From NCBI RefSeq assembly GCF_900156155.1, contig NZ_FTMD01000001.1, forward strand, positions 372,001 through 436,000: 64,000 nucleotides of DNA, given 5' to 3'. A program made the position numbers and the translations under genes. This document shows, piece after piece, positions 1-10,634 of the stretch. The notes beneath the pieces are model-generated. The model searched no databases. It was given only the letters and a program-made list of their open reading frames with translations, and was not told the origin of the DNA. The stretch is from Aromatoleum tolulyticum (GTDB taxonomy: Bacteria; Pseudomonadota; Gammaproteobacteria; Burkholderiales; Rhodocyclaceae). Position 1 is the stretch's first letter; each line of letters begins with the position of its first letter.

Positions 1-1510
<1,510 letters not shown>

Positions 1511-1545
1511 TTACCTCGTAGATTGGACTTAACTTTTCAATCCGC

Positions 1546-1992
1546 TCAATTTCTTTCTGCATCAACAGCACGGGGTTGACTCAAGCGGTCGCCTACCTGG
1601 CGCCAGAGGCTGATTCCCCATATGATCCACACCAAATGAATAGCAAGTGTAGTAAGCCCAAACCACAGGGTCTCGCTACTTAAGACCATGCTATAGACAT
1701 CCCACATTGCGTCGAAAATCTCGATGAACACAACGACAGGAATAATGCCTGCATAGCGAATGGGTTCGCGCAGGGCCCAAAGAGCGAGCACCCCCACAGC
1801 GCCAAGCTGCATCCCGACCACGAGCCACGCATCCTGAAGTAGCATCATGAGTTCCCCTTGAAAGCCATTTCCGACAGAGGGGTACATCAGCATCAGGACG
1901 GCAGCACTACGGGCAGGAAGCAGTCCCAAAAAATTTAGTAAATAAAAAATGCCGATTGCAGCCAGGAACCAGCGGATTGCTTTATCGTTCAT
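1546..1992 (-). CDS. Orf3-like four-helix membrane protein of bph operons
   Basis: A 148-residue hydrophobic protein with about four predicted membrane helices. The ATG at 1992 was preferred over an upstream in-frame GTG because a strong AGGAGG ribosome-binding site lies just before it. It sits between the beta-subunit and ferredoxin genes. That is exactly where Burkholderia and Pseudomonas biphenyl operons carry orf3, a small gene of unknown function. I recognise it by position and by its hydrophobic profile rather than by a catalytic motif. Membership in the BphX-like membrane family is possible but unverified. A role in substrate entry or membrane association of the oxygenase would be speculation. 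Confidence 0.7.
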   Translation of the reverse strand: MNDKAIRWFLAAIGIFYLLNFLGLLPARSAAVLMLMYPSVGNGFQGELMMLLQDAWLVVGMQLGAVGVLALWALREPIRYAGIIPVVVFIEIFDAMWDVYSMVLSSETLWFGLTTLAIHLVWIIWGISLWRQVGDRLSQPRAVDAERN

Positions 1993-2063
1993 TGCTTCCT
2001 CCTGAACGACAGGATTCACACCCCCGGTGCGAACCCTGTCGTCGGTTCTCCGATACCCCAGCC

Positions 2064-2618
2064 TTAGAAGAACATGCTCAGATTGTTGGCCGTGATCGTG
2101 CCTTGATCGAGCAATACTGTGCGCTTGTCGATCTTGAAACCCAGACCATCATTTGCCCGTAGGAGAATATCGCGACGCTCCCCGACGTAAATGTCAGTCA
2201 TTCGTTCAAGACGATTGCGATAGCACAAGAAGGCGGAACTCACTTCGAGCTTCTCAGCTGACACTTCGCGCACAATCACATTAGTGATCATGTGACGGGA
2301 TCGGGAAGGGGGGTCTTCGGTCCAGTTAAGGCCTGACAACCTGCCACGGATACGGGCAGTCAATCGACTGTGGTCTTCGTCGAAGTGGGCGTTACATCCC
2401 GGACCGTAGTACTCCAGGTTCGAATTTTTTGTGGTCTGAGTGGTCCGAATTGGAACCCAATAATGGATGTCCTCAGTGAGCAGGGTTAACCATTCTTGAT
2501 ATTTACGATGATCAAGAAGTTGCGCTTCCCGATAGTAAAACTGTTCGACTGCGTTTTGGAGCTCAAGACTCACAGGCTTTTCGAGATAATTAAACGGTTG
2601 TGTCAATTCTATGGACAT
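2064..2618 (-). CDS. bphA2: Aromatic-ring dioxygenase beta (small) subunit
   Basis: The 184-residue small subunit of the terminal oxygenase pairs with the alpha subunit in an alpha3-beta3 hexamer and is structural rather than catalytic. The sequence has the NTF2/SnoaL-like features of this family: an N-terminal AVEQFYYREAQLLDHRKYQEW helix region, a YWVPIRTTQ strand, and a C-terminal KIDKRTVLLDQGTI segment ending in NNLSMFF. The ATG at 2618 has a GGAG sequence about eight bases upstream. It is 106 bp downstream of the alpha-subunit gene, with no gene in the gap. Its size fits BphE/BphA2-type subunits. Confidence 0.93.
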   Translation of the reverse strand: MSIELTQPFNYLEKPVSLELQNAVEQFYYREAQLLDHRKYQEWLTLLTEDIHYWVPIRTTQTTKNSNLEYYGPGCNAHFDEDHSRLTARIRGRLSGLNWTEDPPSRSRHMITNVIVREVSAEKLEVSSAFLCYRNRLERMTDIYVGERRDILLRANDGLGFKIDKRTVLLDQGTITANNLSMFF

Positions 2619-2724
2619 GGAACGTCTCCATCATTTCGTTTGGATCGAAGTATCAGCAAGACTGGCCTGACAAGTTGATCTGTTTGGTTAGTGCGGAACG
2701 AATAGCAATGTGGCCGGTAGTAAA

Positions 2725-4152
<1,428 letters not shown>

Positions 4153-4174
4153 TTAAACTTGCGGCGTAGGTGCT

Positions 4175-4909
4175 TCACCGCAGCAATGCAAACTGCCGAA
4201 CTACACTGACTGACGACTCAATGTGCTGACGCAGCAGAAGGGAACATTGTTCTGCGTCACGCGCAAGCGCGCTTTGAAAAATGAGCTCGTGCTCCGCGTG
4301 GACATTTCTCTCGGGCAAAGTGTGGGTCGACGTAAGGCGCCGGTAACGCTCGAGGTGAATATTCAGAACAGCCAAGAATCTGTAGGTCCAATCGGACGAA
4401 CAGGCGCTAATAAGTGAACGGTGGAAATTGCGATTCGCTATCTCCCATCGGTCAAACTCGTCGTCCGGATTACGCATTACGTGCTCATCGGACCGAGTGA
4501 GTTCGCTATATGCGGCAACCAAATTGCTCTCCCATTCAGAGCCACCGCACTTCACACTTTCGCGAACAGATTCACACTCAAGCGCTATGCGGGTTCGAGT
4601 GAGGCCCTCCAAGTCTTGCAACGACATTGGCGCCACGAAAAAGCCTCGCTGTGTCTTGGCATGCACCAAGCCGTCAGAAACCAGGAGGCTCAGGGCTTCA
4701 CGCACTGTCCCGCCACTTACATCGAAACGCCGCTGAAGGTCATCAATCAGCAGTCTCGATCCTGCCGACAAGACTCCTTGCACAATTTCGCATCGAAGCC
4801 TATGCATAACTGACTCAATCAGACTGCGCGGCTTTCCTTTAGGCGACGCAACATCGGCCGCAAAAAGGTCAATGCCAATTGCCTCTTTACCCAACGCTGG
4901 CTGATTCAT
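4175..4909 (-). CDS. GntR-family (FCD subfamily) regulator of the dioxygenase operon
   Basis: A 244-residue transcription factor. The N-terminal third is a winged helix (residues about 25-85, including FDVSGGTVREALSLLVSDGLV). The rest is the all-helical FCD effector domain, with the expected NRNFHRSL and HAEHELIFQSALARD histidine motifs that bind a metal or carboxylate ligand. The ATG at 4909 was chosen over a GTG at 4921 because GAGAAG precedes it. A GntR gene directly upstream of, and in line with, bphA matches orf0/bphR1 of Burkholderia and Pseudomonas biphenyl operons. There it activates the operon with a pathway metabolite as ligand. That role is inferred here. Confidence 0.85.
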   Translation of the reverse strand: MNQPALGKEAIGIDLFAADVASPKGKPRSLIESVMHRLRCEIVQGVLSAGSRLLIDDLQRRFDVSGGTVREALSLLVSDGLVHAKTQRGFFVAPMSLQDLEGLTRTRIALECESVRESVKCGGSEWESNLVAAYSELTRSDEHVMRNPDDEFDRWEIANRNFHRSLISACSSDWTYRFLAVLNIHLERYRRLTSTHTLPERNVHAEHELIFQSALARDAEQCSLLLRQHIESSVSVVRQFALLR

Positions 4910-5235
4910 CGCTCTTCTCACCTATATCTTTTCTGAAAATTGAACTTCGAAATCGCCTAGAGACAGCACATCGCACTTGTGGCGGCGCTGCTGCTCGACT
5001 GGCGACGGACTTGTCACGAATGTCGATTAACGATAATCGATTTTTTGGATGTTTGCACGCTGCAGTGCAGCATTGCAAGAGCGCCACTAAGTGCTCTGGT
5101 ACGAACGACTGGCCCAAGCGACGATCTTGCGGGAAGACGAACCCTGCTCAGGGGCGTACATTTGGAAGCACGCTCTGCTCAACTGACACGCCGGCCCCGC
5201 CTTTCAAGTGCGTCGAACTGCAAGGCCTAGAATCG
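4910..5235. other. Intergenic region upstream of the GntR/bph operon
   Basis: No convincing gene is visible in these 326 bases. The first part is relatively AT-rich and is the likely place for the promoter of the minus-strand GntR-bph operon. It holds the inverted repeat at 5023-5040. The right end runs into IS66 transposase sequence, so the original upstream neighbour of the bph operon has been replaced by mobile-element debris. Confidence 0.5.
5023..5046. promoter_or_regulatory. Inverted repeat TCGATTA-N4-TAATCGA followed by T6
   Basis: Two perfect 7-base arms (5023-5029 and 5034-5040) flank a 4-base spacer, followed on the plus strand by six T residues. It lies about 115 bases upstream of the GntR start, so an operator for that regulator is one reading. 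The stem is too AT-rich and short to be a confident terminator. Confidence 0.35.
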
Positions 5236-5462
5236 GGCAACAAGGCATCGGGTTGCTCGAGCCGATCTACACCGCGCAGTTCGACTCGATTCGCGCCTCG
5301 TGCGTCAAGGCGATGGACGAGACGCCGATCAAGGCACGGCGTGCCGGGCCGGGGAAGTTGAAAGCGGCGTACCTCTAGCCGGTCTACGGGGAACTCGACG
5401 AAATCTGTTTCCCGTTCTTCGTGAGTCGCAGGATCGAGCACGTCGAACAGGCGCTCGGCCTT
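5236..5462 (+). pseudogene. IS66-family transposase, internal fragment with in-frame stop
   Basis: This reading frame encodes a piece of the IS66 TnpC catalytic region: GIGLLEPIYTAQFDSIRAS, then the MDETPIKA segment around the first catalytic aspartate, then GELDEICFPFF and EHVEQALGL. A TAG interrupts the frame where family members have a tryptophan (before PVYGELDE). The N-terminal half is absent, and the frame runs straight into tyrosine-recombinase sequence at about 5462. The matching C-terminal piece reappears at 6692-6934, so an IS66 gene was split and both parts decayed. Confidence 0.75.
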
Positions 5463-5584
5463 CCGTCAAAGAGATCGCCGATCTTCTGCGCCACCAAAGC
5501 CTCGACACGGCCAACACCTACGCCCGCGTCGATCTGGAAGGGTTGTGGACCGTGGCCCTGCTGTGGCCCGGGAGTCTGCCATGA
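5462..5584 (+). pseudogene. Tyrosine recombinase, C-terminal 40 residues (first of a trio)
   Basis: Only the tail of a tyrosine recombinase survives: VKEIADLLRHQSLDTANTYARVDL, containing the tyrosine nucleophile region (TYARVD), and the ALLWPGSLP end. The stop overlaps the next start as ATGA. This is the coupling expected between successive genes of recombinase-in-trio (RIT) elements. Its 5' part has been deleted, leaving a direct fusion to IS66 sequence. Confidence 0.7.
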
Positions 5585-5912
5585 ACGCCCTGGTTTCATG
5601 GATGACTCGGGTCGAGACGTATCTGGCGTATCGGCGTCGTCACGGATTCAAGCTCAGCATCGATGCCACGCAGCTTCAATCGTTTGCCCGCTTTGCTGAC
5701 GAAGCCGGCACGGCAGATCACCTGACGGTGGCGCTGGCCATCGCATGGGCCCGCTCCTCGCGGCGGCGGAATCCGCTCATGTGGGCGAGTCGTATCGAGG
5801 TTCTGCGTGGCTTCGCACGTTTCTGCCTGCGCGACGATCCGGCGACGGAGATGCCGCCGCAGGGGCTCTTCGGCCCGGCGCACCGGCGCCTCGTCCCGCA
5901 CATCTACACGCA
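5581..5912 (+). pseudogene. Tyrosine recombinase, N-terminal domain only (second of a trio)
   Basis: Starts MNALVSWMTRVETYLAYRRR and continues through an SAM-like core-binding domain to about residue 110 (FGPAHRRLVPHIYTH). Instead of its own catalytic domain, the sequence then jumps, in another frame, to QQVLAIPMKRFERPL, which belongs to a third recombinase. A deletion has therefore fused the second and third genes of the trio. No catalytic residue remains in this fragment. Confidence 0.65.
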
Positions 5913-6586
5913 CAGCAGGTCCTGGCGATACCCATGAAACGCTTCGAGCGGCCCCTGCTCGAGTATCTCTCCCGCGATGAGGTTCAAGGCGTTCTCGCCG
6001 CCCCCGACACGAGCACCTGATGTGGTCACCGTGATCGGGTCATGTTCGCGTTGCTCTACAACACCGGCGCGCGAGTTTCCGAAATGATCGGCATCCGGGT
6101 GGCCGATGTCACGCTCGCCACGACGTCCTCGGTGCGCTTGCAGGGCAAGGGGCGCAAGCAACGAACCGTGCCGCTGTGGAAGGAGACGGCGGCCGAAATC
6201 GGTCACTGGTTGAAGTATGCAGACTTGCGTGCAGACCAGCCCCTGGTCCCCAACCGCAGCGGGCGACCGATGACTCGCACGAATGTGGCCGACCGACTTG
6301 CCCTCGCGATCACGGCCGCGACGACGCAGTGTCCGCGGCTGGCGGGGCGCAGAATATCGCCCCATTCCTGGAGGCACGCGACGGCCATGCATCTGTGCAG
6401 GCCGGTGTCGACATCACGGTCATCGCCTTGTGGCTGGGTCACGAGAGCCCGGTCACGACCCATGGCTATGTCGAGGCTGATCTGGCAATGAAGGAACGTG
6501 CCCTCGCGACCCTCGCGCCCCCGGAGACCAAACGCAAACGCTATCGCCCAAGCGACGCCGTCCTCAAATTCCTCGAAAGCCTCTGA
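5913..6586 (+). pseudogene. Tyrosine recombinase catalytic domain with stop and frameshift (third of a trio)
   Basis: The catalytic domain reads MKRFERPLLEYLSRDEVQ, NTGARVSEMIG (first catalytic Arg), GKGRKQRTVPLW (Lys), HSWRHATAMHL (His-x-x-Arg), LWLGHES (His) and HGYVEADL (Tyr). Two lesions inactivate it. An in-frame TGA at 6018-6020 stands where a Trp codon is expected. A one-base loss near 6395 turns an expected CATCTGCTGCAG into CATCTGTGCAG and shifts the frame. The C-terminus, ending at 6586, is otherwise complete. With the two fragments upstream it forms the remnant of a three-recombinase (RIT-type) element. Confidence 0.75.
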
Positions 6587-6669
6587 ATTATGCAAACCTG
6601 TGCATGCGGACCACCGTACAGGAGAACGCTCGCGACGGCGTAGCTTGCCTAATAGTTGACCGAGGATAA

Positions 6670-6701
6670 CGGCGCTTATCGAAATATTTCGATAAGCGCC
6701 G
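6670..6701. repeat. Perfect 32-bp palindrome
   Basis: The half-site CGGCGCTTATCGAAAT is followed directly by its exact reverse complement, with no spacer. It lies 83 bases after the last recombinase stop, and its right half runs into the KRRNWLFCW-coding part of the IS66 remnant. It could be a recombinase site or element end, or a snap-back scar; see findings. Confidence 0.9.
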
Positions 6702-6934
6702 GAACTGGCTGTTCTGCTGGACCGAACTCGGCGCCAGGCAGGTCGGCATCATGCAGATGCCTGATCGTCACTTGCCGCCTGCACGAAATCGATTCGTATG
6801 ACTATCTGGTCGATGTCCTGCAGCGAGTTGGTCAGCATCCGGCCAGTCAGGTCCACGAACTGACGCCACGCATGTGGAAGCAACTCTTCGCTAGCAATCC
6901 TCTCCGATCGCCTTTGCAAAATCCACAGGCGTAG
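6692..6934 (+). pseudogene. IS66-family transposase, C-terminal fragment (frameshifted)
   Basis: The frame begins KRRNWLFCWTELGARQVGIM, the conserved segment just before the IS66 C-terminal domain. It shifts near 6750 and continues LIVTCRLHEID, YLVDVLQRVGQHPASQVHEL and TPRMWKQLFASNPLRSPL to a stop at 6934. It complements the 5236-5462 fragment, but about a hundred residues between them are missing. The two pieces bracket the recombinase trio remnant. Confidence 0.75.
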
Positions 6935-6969
6935 GCAAGTACGCCGGGCAGTTACCGGTTACGCTTGGC

Positions 6970-7380
6970 CTACCTGACTGACGCTTGCGTCGGCACTTGC
7001 GCCTGAAATCTGGCACGTGCGACGGCGATCGCCGGCTGGTGGTGCTCCGCCCAAGCGATGAGTGCGGTGAGCGGGGGCATAAGCGAGGTACCGAGCGCCG
7101 TGAGTCCGTAACGCACCGCTGGCGGCGTGGTGGAGGTCACCTCGCGCCAGACGAGCCCGTCGCGTTCGAGATGACGCAAGGTTTCGGCGAGCATTCGACG
7201 GGAGATGTCGGGTACGGCGCGGAGGAGTTCATTGAAGCGCATGGAGTTGTTGGCAAGGGTGATCAAAATCAAGACCGACCACTTGTCCCCCAGCCGATCA
7301 AGCACATCACGCACCGGGCAACTTTCGCCGTGGGTGGGCAAAGGCAGTGGAGTGGTTCCCTTATGATTACCTTGCGACAT
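6970..7380 (-). CDS. HxlR-family transcriptional regulator
   Basis: A 136-residue winged-helix protein with the family pattern: [19 protein letters not shown] near residue 20, [29 protein letters not shown] as recognition helix and wing, then a [11 protein letters not shown] tail. The cysteine near the N-terminus is the residue that senses reactive electrophiles or oxidants in HxlR/QorR/YodB-type relatives. ATG at 7380 was taken because upstream extensions lack family similarity. It is divergent from the quinone-oxidoreductase-like gene at 7459, the same layout as ytfH-ytfG in enterobacteria. It probably represses that neighbour in response to quinones. Confidence 0.88.
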   Translation of the reverse strand: MSQGNHKGTTPLPLPTHGESCPVRDVLDRLGDKWSVLILITLANNSMRFNELLRAVPDISRRMLAETLRHLERDGLVWREVTSTTPPAVRYGLTALGTSLMPPLTALIAWAEHHQPAIAVARARFQAQVPTQASVR

Positions 7381-7458
7381 ACGCGTGCCTTCTTGTGCAG
7401 TTTGACGACAGTTCCTAGAATGCACCAAGTTCTTTATTGTAACCTGAAAGGTAATGCT
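7381..7458. promoter_or_regulatory. Divergent promoter region between HxlR gene and ytfG-like gene
   Basis: This 78-base gap must hold both promoters and the HxlR operator. I see a plausible ribosome-binding sequence (GAAAGG) before the plus-strand ATG, but no clear consensus promoter boxes or strong palindrome. Confidence 0.35.
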
Positions 7459-8339
7459 ATGCCCCATTTTCGCGACGCACGGATTTTCATCACCGGCGCT
7501 TCGGGCAAGTTTGCCACTCAGGTGCTGCGGGCGCTCAACGCCCAAGGCGCCCGGTACGTGACCGCAGGGAGCCGGTTCCCGGTGCGGATCAGCGGGCTCG
7601 CCGAGTCAAAAATCAGGGTGGATTTCGACGACCCAGTCAGCCTGGACGAAGCCTTCGAGGGTATCGATCGATTGCTGATCGTTGCCACCGATGCTTTGGG
7701 TGAACCTGGCAAGCTCGCCCGCCAGCAGAAGGCGGCGATCGAGGCGGCCGCCAAGGCTGGCGTCGGGCATATCCTCTACACCTCGATGACCAACCCTGGA
7801 CCTGAAAGTCTGATCCCCTTCGCGCCGGACCATCGCAGCAGTGAGGAGGCGGTCATCGCCACCGGCATCCCTTACACCATTCTGCGTAACAACTGGTATT
7901 TCGACAACCTGCTGTTCACGATGCCCTCGGTGCTTGCGTCGGGGCGCTGGTACACCGCTGCCGGCGATGGGACAGTGGGCTATGTGACGCGCCTCGACTG
8001 CGCGGCAGCGGCCACAGGCGCCCTGCTCACAGAGGACCAGTCATCGATCCAGGACATCACCGGCCCTGTGGCCTTGACCGTTGACGCGCTGGCAACCGCG
8101 ACCAGCAAGCAACTGGGCAAGCCCATCGAGGTGGTCAAGGTCTCCGACGACGCGCTCGCGGCCGGGATGCGCGACGCAGGGGTCCCCACCCATTCGTTGA
8201 GCTCATGGTCGCCTTTGATGCCAACGTGCGCGCAGGGCACATGAACGTGGTCACCGATGCGGTGACATACTTCGCTGGCCGTGAACCGCAAAGCCTGGGC
8301 GACTGGCTGGCGGTGAACCGCACGGCCCTGACAAGCTGA
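7459..8339 (+). pseudogene. NmrA/SDR-type NAD(P)H:quinone oxidoreductase (YtfG-like), frameshifted
   Basis: The product would be an atypical short-chain reductase that reduces quinones with NADPH. The start [19 protein letters not shown] shows the nucleotide-binding GASGKFA motif. The body (ILYTSMTNPG, PYTILRNNWYFDNLL, VTRLDCAAAATGALL) is typical of YtfG/QorB. One base is missing near 8193, where CATTCG stands in place of CANTTCG. The frame shifts there and the last 48 or so residues (FVELMVAFDANVRAGHMN through LGDWLAVNRTALTS) lie in the next frame, ending at 8339. The break is either a real inactivation or a sequencing error. The two genes after it are also frameshifted. Confidence 0.8.
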
Positions 8340-8343
8340 GCCC

Positions 8344-8915
8344 ATGCGCCGCCAGCCCACGCGCTACCTCCCTCACTGCGGCGGGCCCCGTTTTTTCATG
8401 GGCTGGATCCACCCGACACTTACGAACTCACCTGGCCGGCGCCGGGTGCGCCATGGCTGGCCGAGCGAGCGGGCTGCTCGAGGCCGCAGCCATCGCCACC
8501 GCCTTCGACGGACAGGGCTTCGACCACGGGGTGTTCGTGCCACTGAAGATCGCCCCTCCCAAAGCAAGATTTCCATGCGCGCAGACGTCGCTCAAAGCCG
8601 GCCTCGGCCTCGACGTTCACTTGACCGCAGGCGCGGCGCTCGCCCCGTTGCGCGAGGAAGGGGTGCTGATCATCGGCTCGGACAACAGCTTCCACAACAT
8701 GCAGGAGATGATAGCGGGTATGCACGGGCGCAGCCGGGTGCGAGCCGTGAATTCGATGCCTGGCTGGAGGCGGTCGCCGCCGACACGCGTGAGGAACATC
8801 TGTTACCCCTGCATGTGGTGGCTGGCGCCGCCGCTGGCGAGCCACGCCGCAAGATGCTGGAAGATCACGTCATGGGCACCGTGGAGAGTGCCTTTGAATA
8901 TGGAGGTATGGAGGC
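8344..8915 (+). pseudogene. LigB-type extradiol dioxygenase (DODA-like), multiply disrupted
   Basis: Pieces of a class III ring-cleavage dioxygenase are spread over at least two frames: RQPTRYLPHCGGPRFFM, DTYELTWPAPGAPWLAERA, GFDHGVFVPLKIAPP, LAPLREEGVLIIGS, then EFDAWLEAVAADTREEHLLPLHVVAGAAAGEP. About 50 residues after FFMGW are deleted, including the region where a second iron-binding histidine is expected. The first-shell LPHGGGP motif has changed to LPHCGGP. It cannot encode an active enzyme as read. Its neighbours in intact genomes are often quinone reductases like the one before it. Confidence 0.7.
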
Positions 8916-8920
8916 AGGCC

Positions 8921-9404
8921 ATGAGCTTCGAATTTCCGCCACGCCCGGGCGAACGTCCGCGGACCACGCCTTGTGCACCGCACACCCAGATCAGCCAGAA
9001 CAGCGCTCCGGAGGTGCACCGGACCTTCAAGGTACACGCATCGAGTTGCCTTCGTGCGCAGCGAGCCATCGAGAATCTCGGTCCCCGGGGCCGAGGCTCT
9101 GGTGCTATCCCATGAGCGCGCATGTGGTCCGCCCCAAGCCTTCATGGTCGGTCGCGAGTTCGCCCATGTGCATCCGGCTGATGACGGTTCGATGCACCTG
9201 ATTCTGCCCCTGGAGCTGGTCAGCAAAGGCTGGGGCGAGCCACATCCCATGGCCGAGGCGGGCTACATCCCGGCCAATGCCGTGATGGCCTACGCGCCCC
9301 GGGACATCGCCGAGATCGACATCCTGCTGGGCATCCTGCGCACCTCCTGGGACTTTGCCTGCGGCCATATAAATCTACCTTCAACCATCGTCATCCATGA
9401 ATGA
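8921..9404 (+). pseudogene. Luciferase-like/DUF5519-type protein, frameshifted
   Basis: The frame opens MSFEFPPRPGERPRTTPCAPHTQ and shifts by one near 9040-9055. It continues SRISVPGAEALVLSHERA, AFMVGREFAHVHPADDGS and LVSKGWGEPHPMAEAGYIP to a stop at 9404. The second half, with its GREFAHVHP and GWGEPHP motifs, is what I recognise as the small luciferase-domain/DUF5519 family of unknown function. Both halves look coding, so a single indel may be the only lesion. Confidence 0.6.
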
Positions 9405-9414
9405 GGAGAAAGCA

Positions 9415-10506
9415 GTGACTCAAAACAACCGTGATTTGTACTCACCGGCCACCGTCGCCGGCCACCGGCTACAGAACCGCATCGTCATGGCGCCGATGAC
9501 GCGCAACCGCGCCATCGAGAATCTGCCCAACGCGCTGATGGCCGAGTATTATGCGCAGCGCGCCTTGGCCGGGCTGATCATCACCGAAGGCACCAGCCCC
9601 TCGCCCGAAGGCCTGGGTTATCCGCGCATTCCAGGGCTGTTCTCAGAGGCCCAGGTGGCCGGCTGGAAGGGCGTCACCGGCGCGGTTCACAGCCGCGGCG
9701 CCAAGATCTTCGTCCAGTTCATGCACACCGGACGTATTGGCCATCCGCACAATCTGCCGCAGGGCGCGCAGGTACTGGCTCCCTCGGCCATCGCCGCCGC
9801 CGGCGAGATCTACACCGACCGCGCCGGCATGCAGCCGCACCCGGCGCCCCGGGCGATGAGCCTCGACGACATCGCCCGCACCCGGCAGGATTTCGTCAAG
9901 GCGGCCCAAAACGCCATTGCTGCCGGTTTCGACGGGGTCGAGCTGCACGGCGCCAACGGCTACCTGCTGGAGCAGTTCATCCGCCCCACCAGCAACCAGC
10001 GCAGCGACGACTACGGCGGCCCGATCGAAAACCGCGCCCGTTTCGTGCTGGAAGTGGCCAGGGCCACGGCCGAGGCCATCGGCGCCTCCAGGGTGGGCAT
10101 TCGCCTCTCGCCCTACGGCGTGTTCAACGACATGCCGCCTTACGCGGAAATGGAGGCCGACTACACCTACCTGGCCGAGCAATTGGGCAAGCTGGGGCTG
10201 GCGTATCTACACATCGTGGATCGTTCTGCCATGGGCGCGCCTGCAGTGCCGGAGCAGATCAAGCAGGCCATGCGCGCGGCCTTCGGCGGCCCCGTCATCC
10301 TGGTCGGCGCTTATGACGCGCAGCGCGCCCAGGACGATCTGAACGCCGGCCGCGCGGATCTGATCGCGGTCGGGTGTGATTTTCTCGCCAACCCGGACCT
10401 GCCCGCCCGCTGGCAACAGGGGTTGGCGCTCAACGCGCCGGACTTCGACACTTTCTACACTCCCGGCGAGAAAGGCTACACGGACTACCCTACCCGCGCC
10501 GCTTAG
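9415..10506 (+). CDS. Alkene reductase, Old Yellow Enzyme family (NemA-like)
   Basis: A 363-residue FMN-dependent ene-reductase that would reduce activated C=C bonds or nitro compounds with NAD(P)H. Family landmarks are NRIVMAPMTRNRA near the N-terminus, QFMHTGRIGHPHN, the substrate-binding HGANGYLLEQF (His and Asn) followed by NQRSDDYGGPIENRARF, and a phosphate-binding GGPVILVGAYD. The GTG at 9415 has GAGGAG eight bases before it, so I prefer it to the ATG at 9397. It is the first intact gene after three frameshifted ones on the same strand and probably shared their redox-stress regulation. YqjM/NemA-type enzymes are commonly paired with electrophile-sensing regulators. Confidence 0.92.
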   Translation: MTQNNRDLYSPATVAGHRLQNRIVMAPMTRNRAIENLPNALMAEYYAQRALAGLIITEGTSPSPEGLGYPRIPGLFSEAQVAGWKGVTGAVHSRGAKIFVQFMHTGRIGHPHNLPQGAQVLAPSAIAAAGEIYTDRAGMQPHPAPRAMSLDDIARTRQDFVKAAQNAIAAGFDGVELHGANGYLLEQFIRPTSNQRSDDYGGPIENRARFVLEVARATAEAIGASRVGIRLSPYGVFNDMPPYAEMEADYTYLAEQLGKLGLAYLHIVDRSAMGAPAVPEQIKQAMRAAFGGPVILVGAYDAQRAQDDLNAGRADLIAVGCDFLANPDLPARWQQGLALNAPDFDTFYTPGEKGYTDYPTRAA

Positions 10507-10634
10507 CCGGCCACCTCGCACGCCGCGGTGATCGACAGGGACGATCGGTCATCGCATGGCGGCGCGGCAGAAGCTGATCTACATCACGTGGCCCGATGAA
10601 CAGAGGGTGCTCGTCACCCGGTTCACGTCATGGC

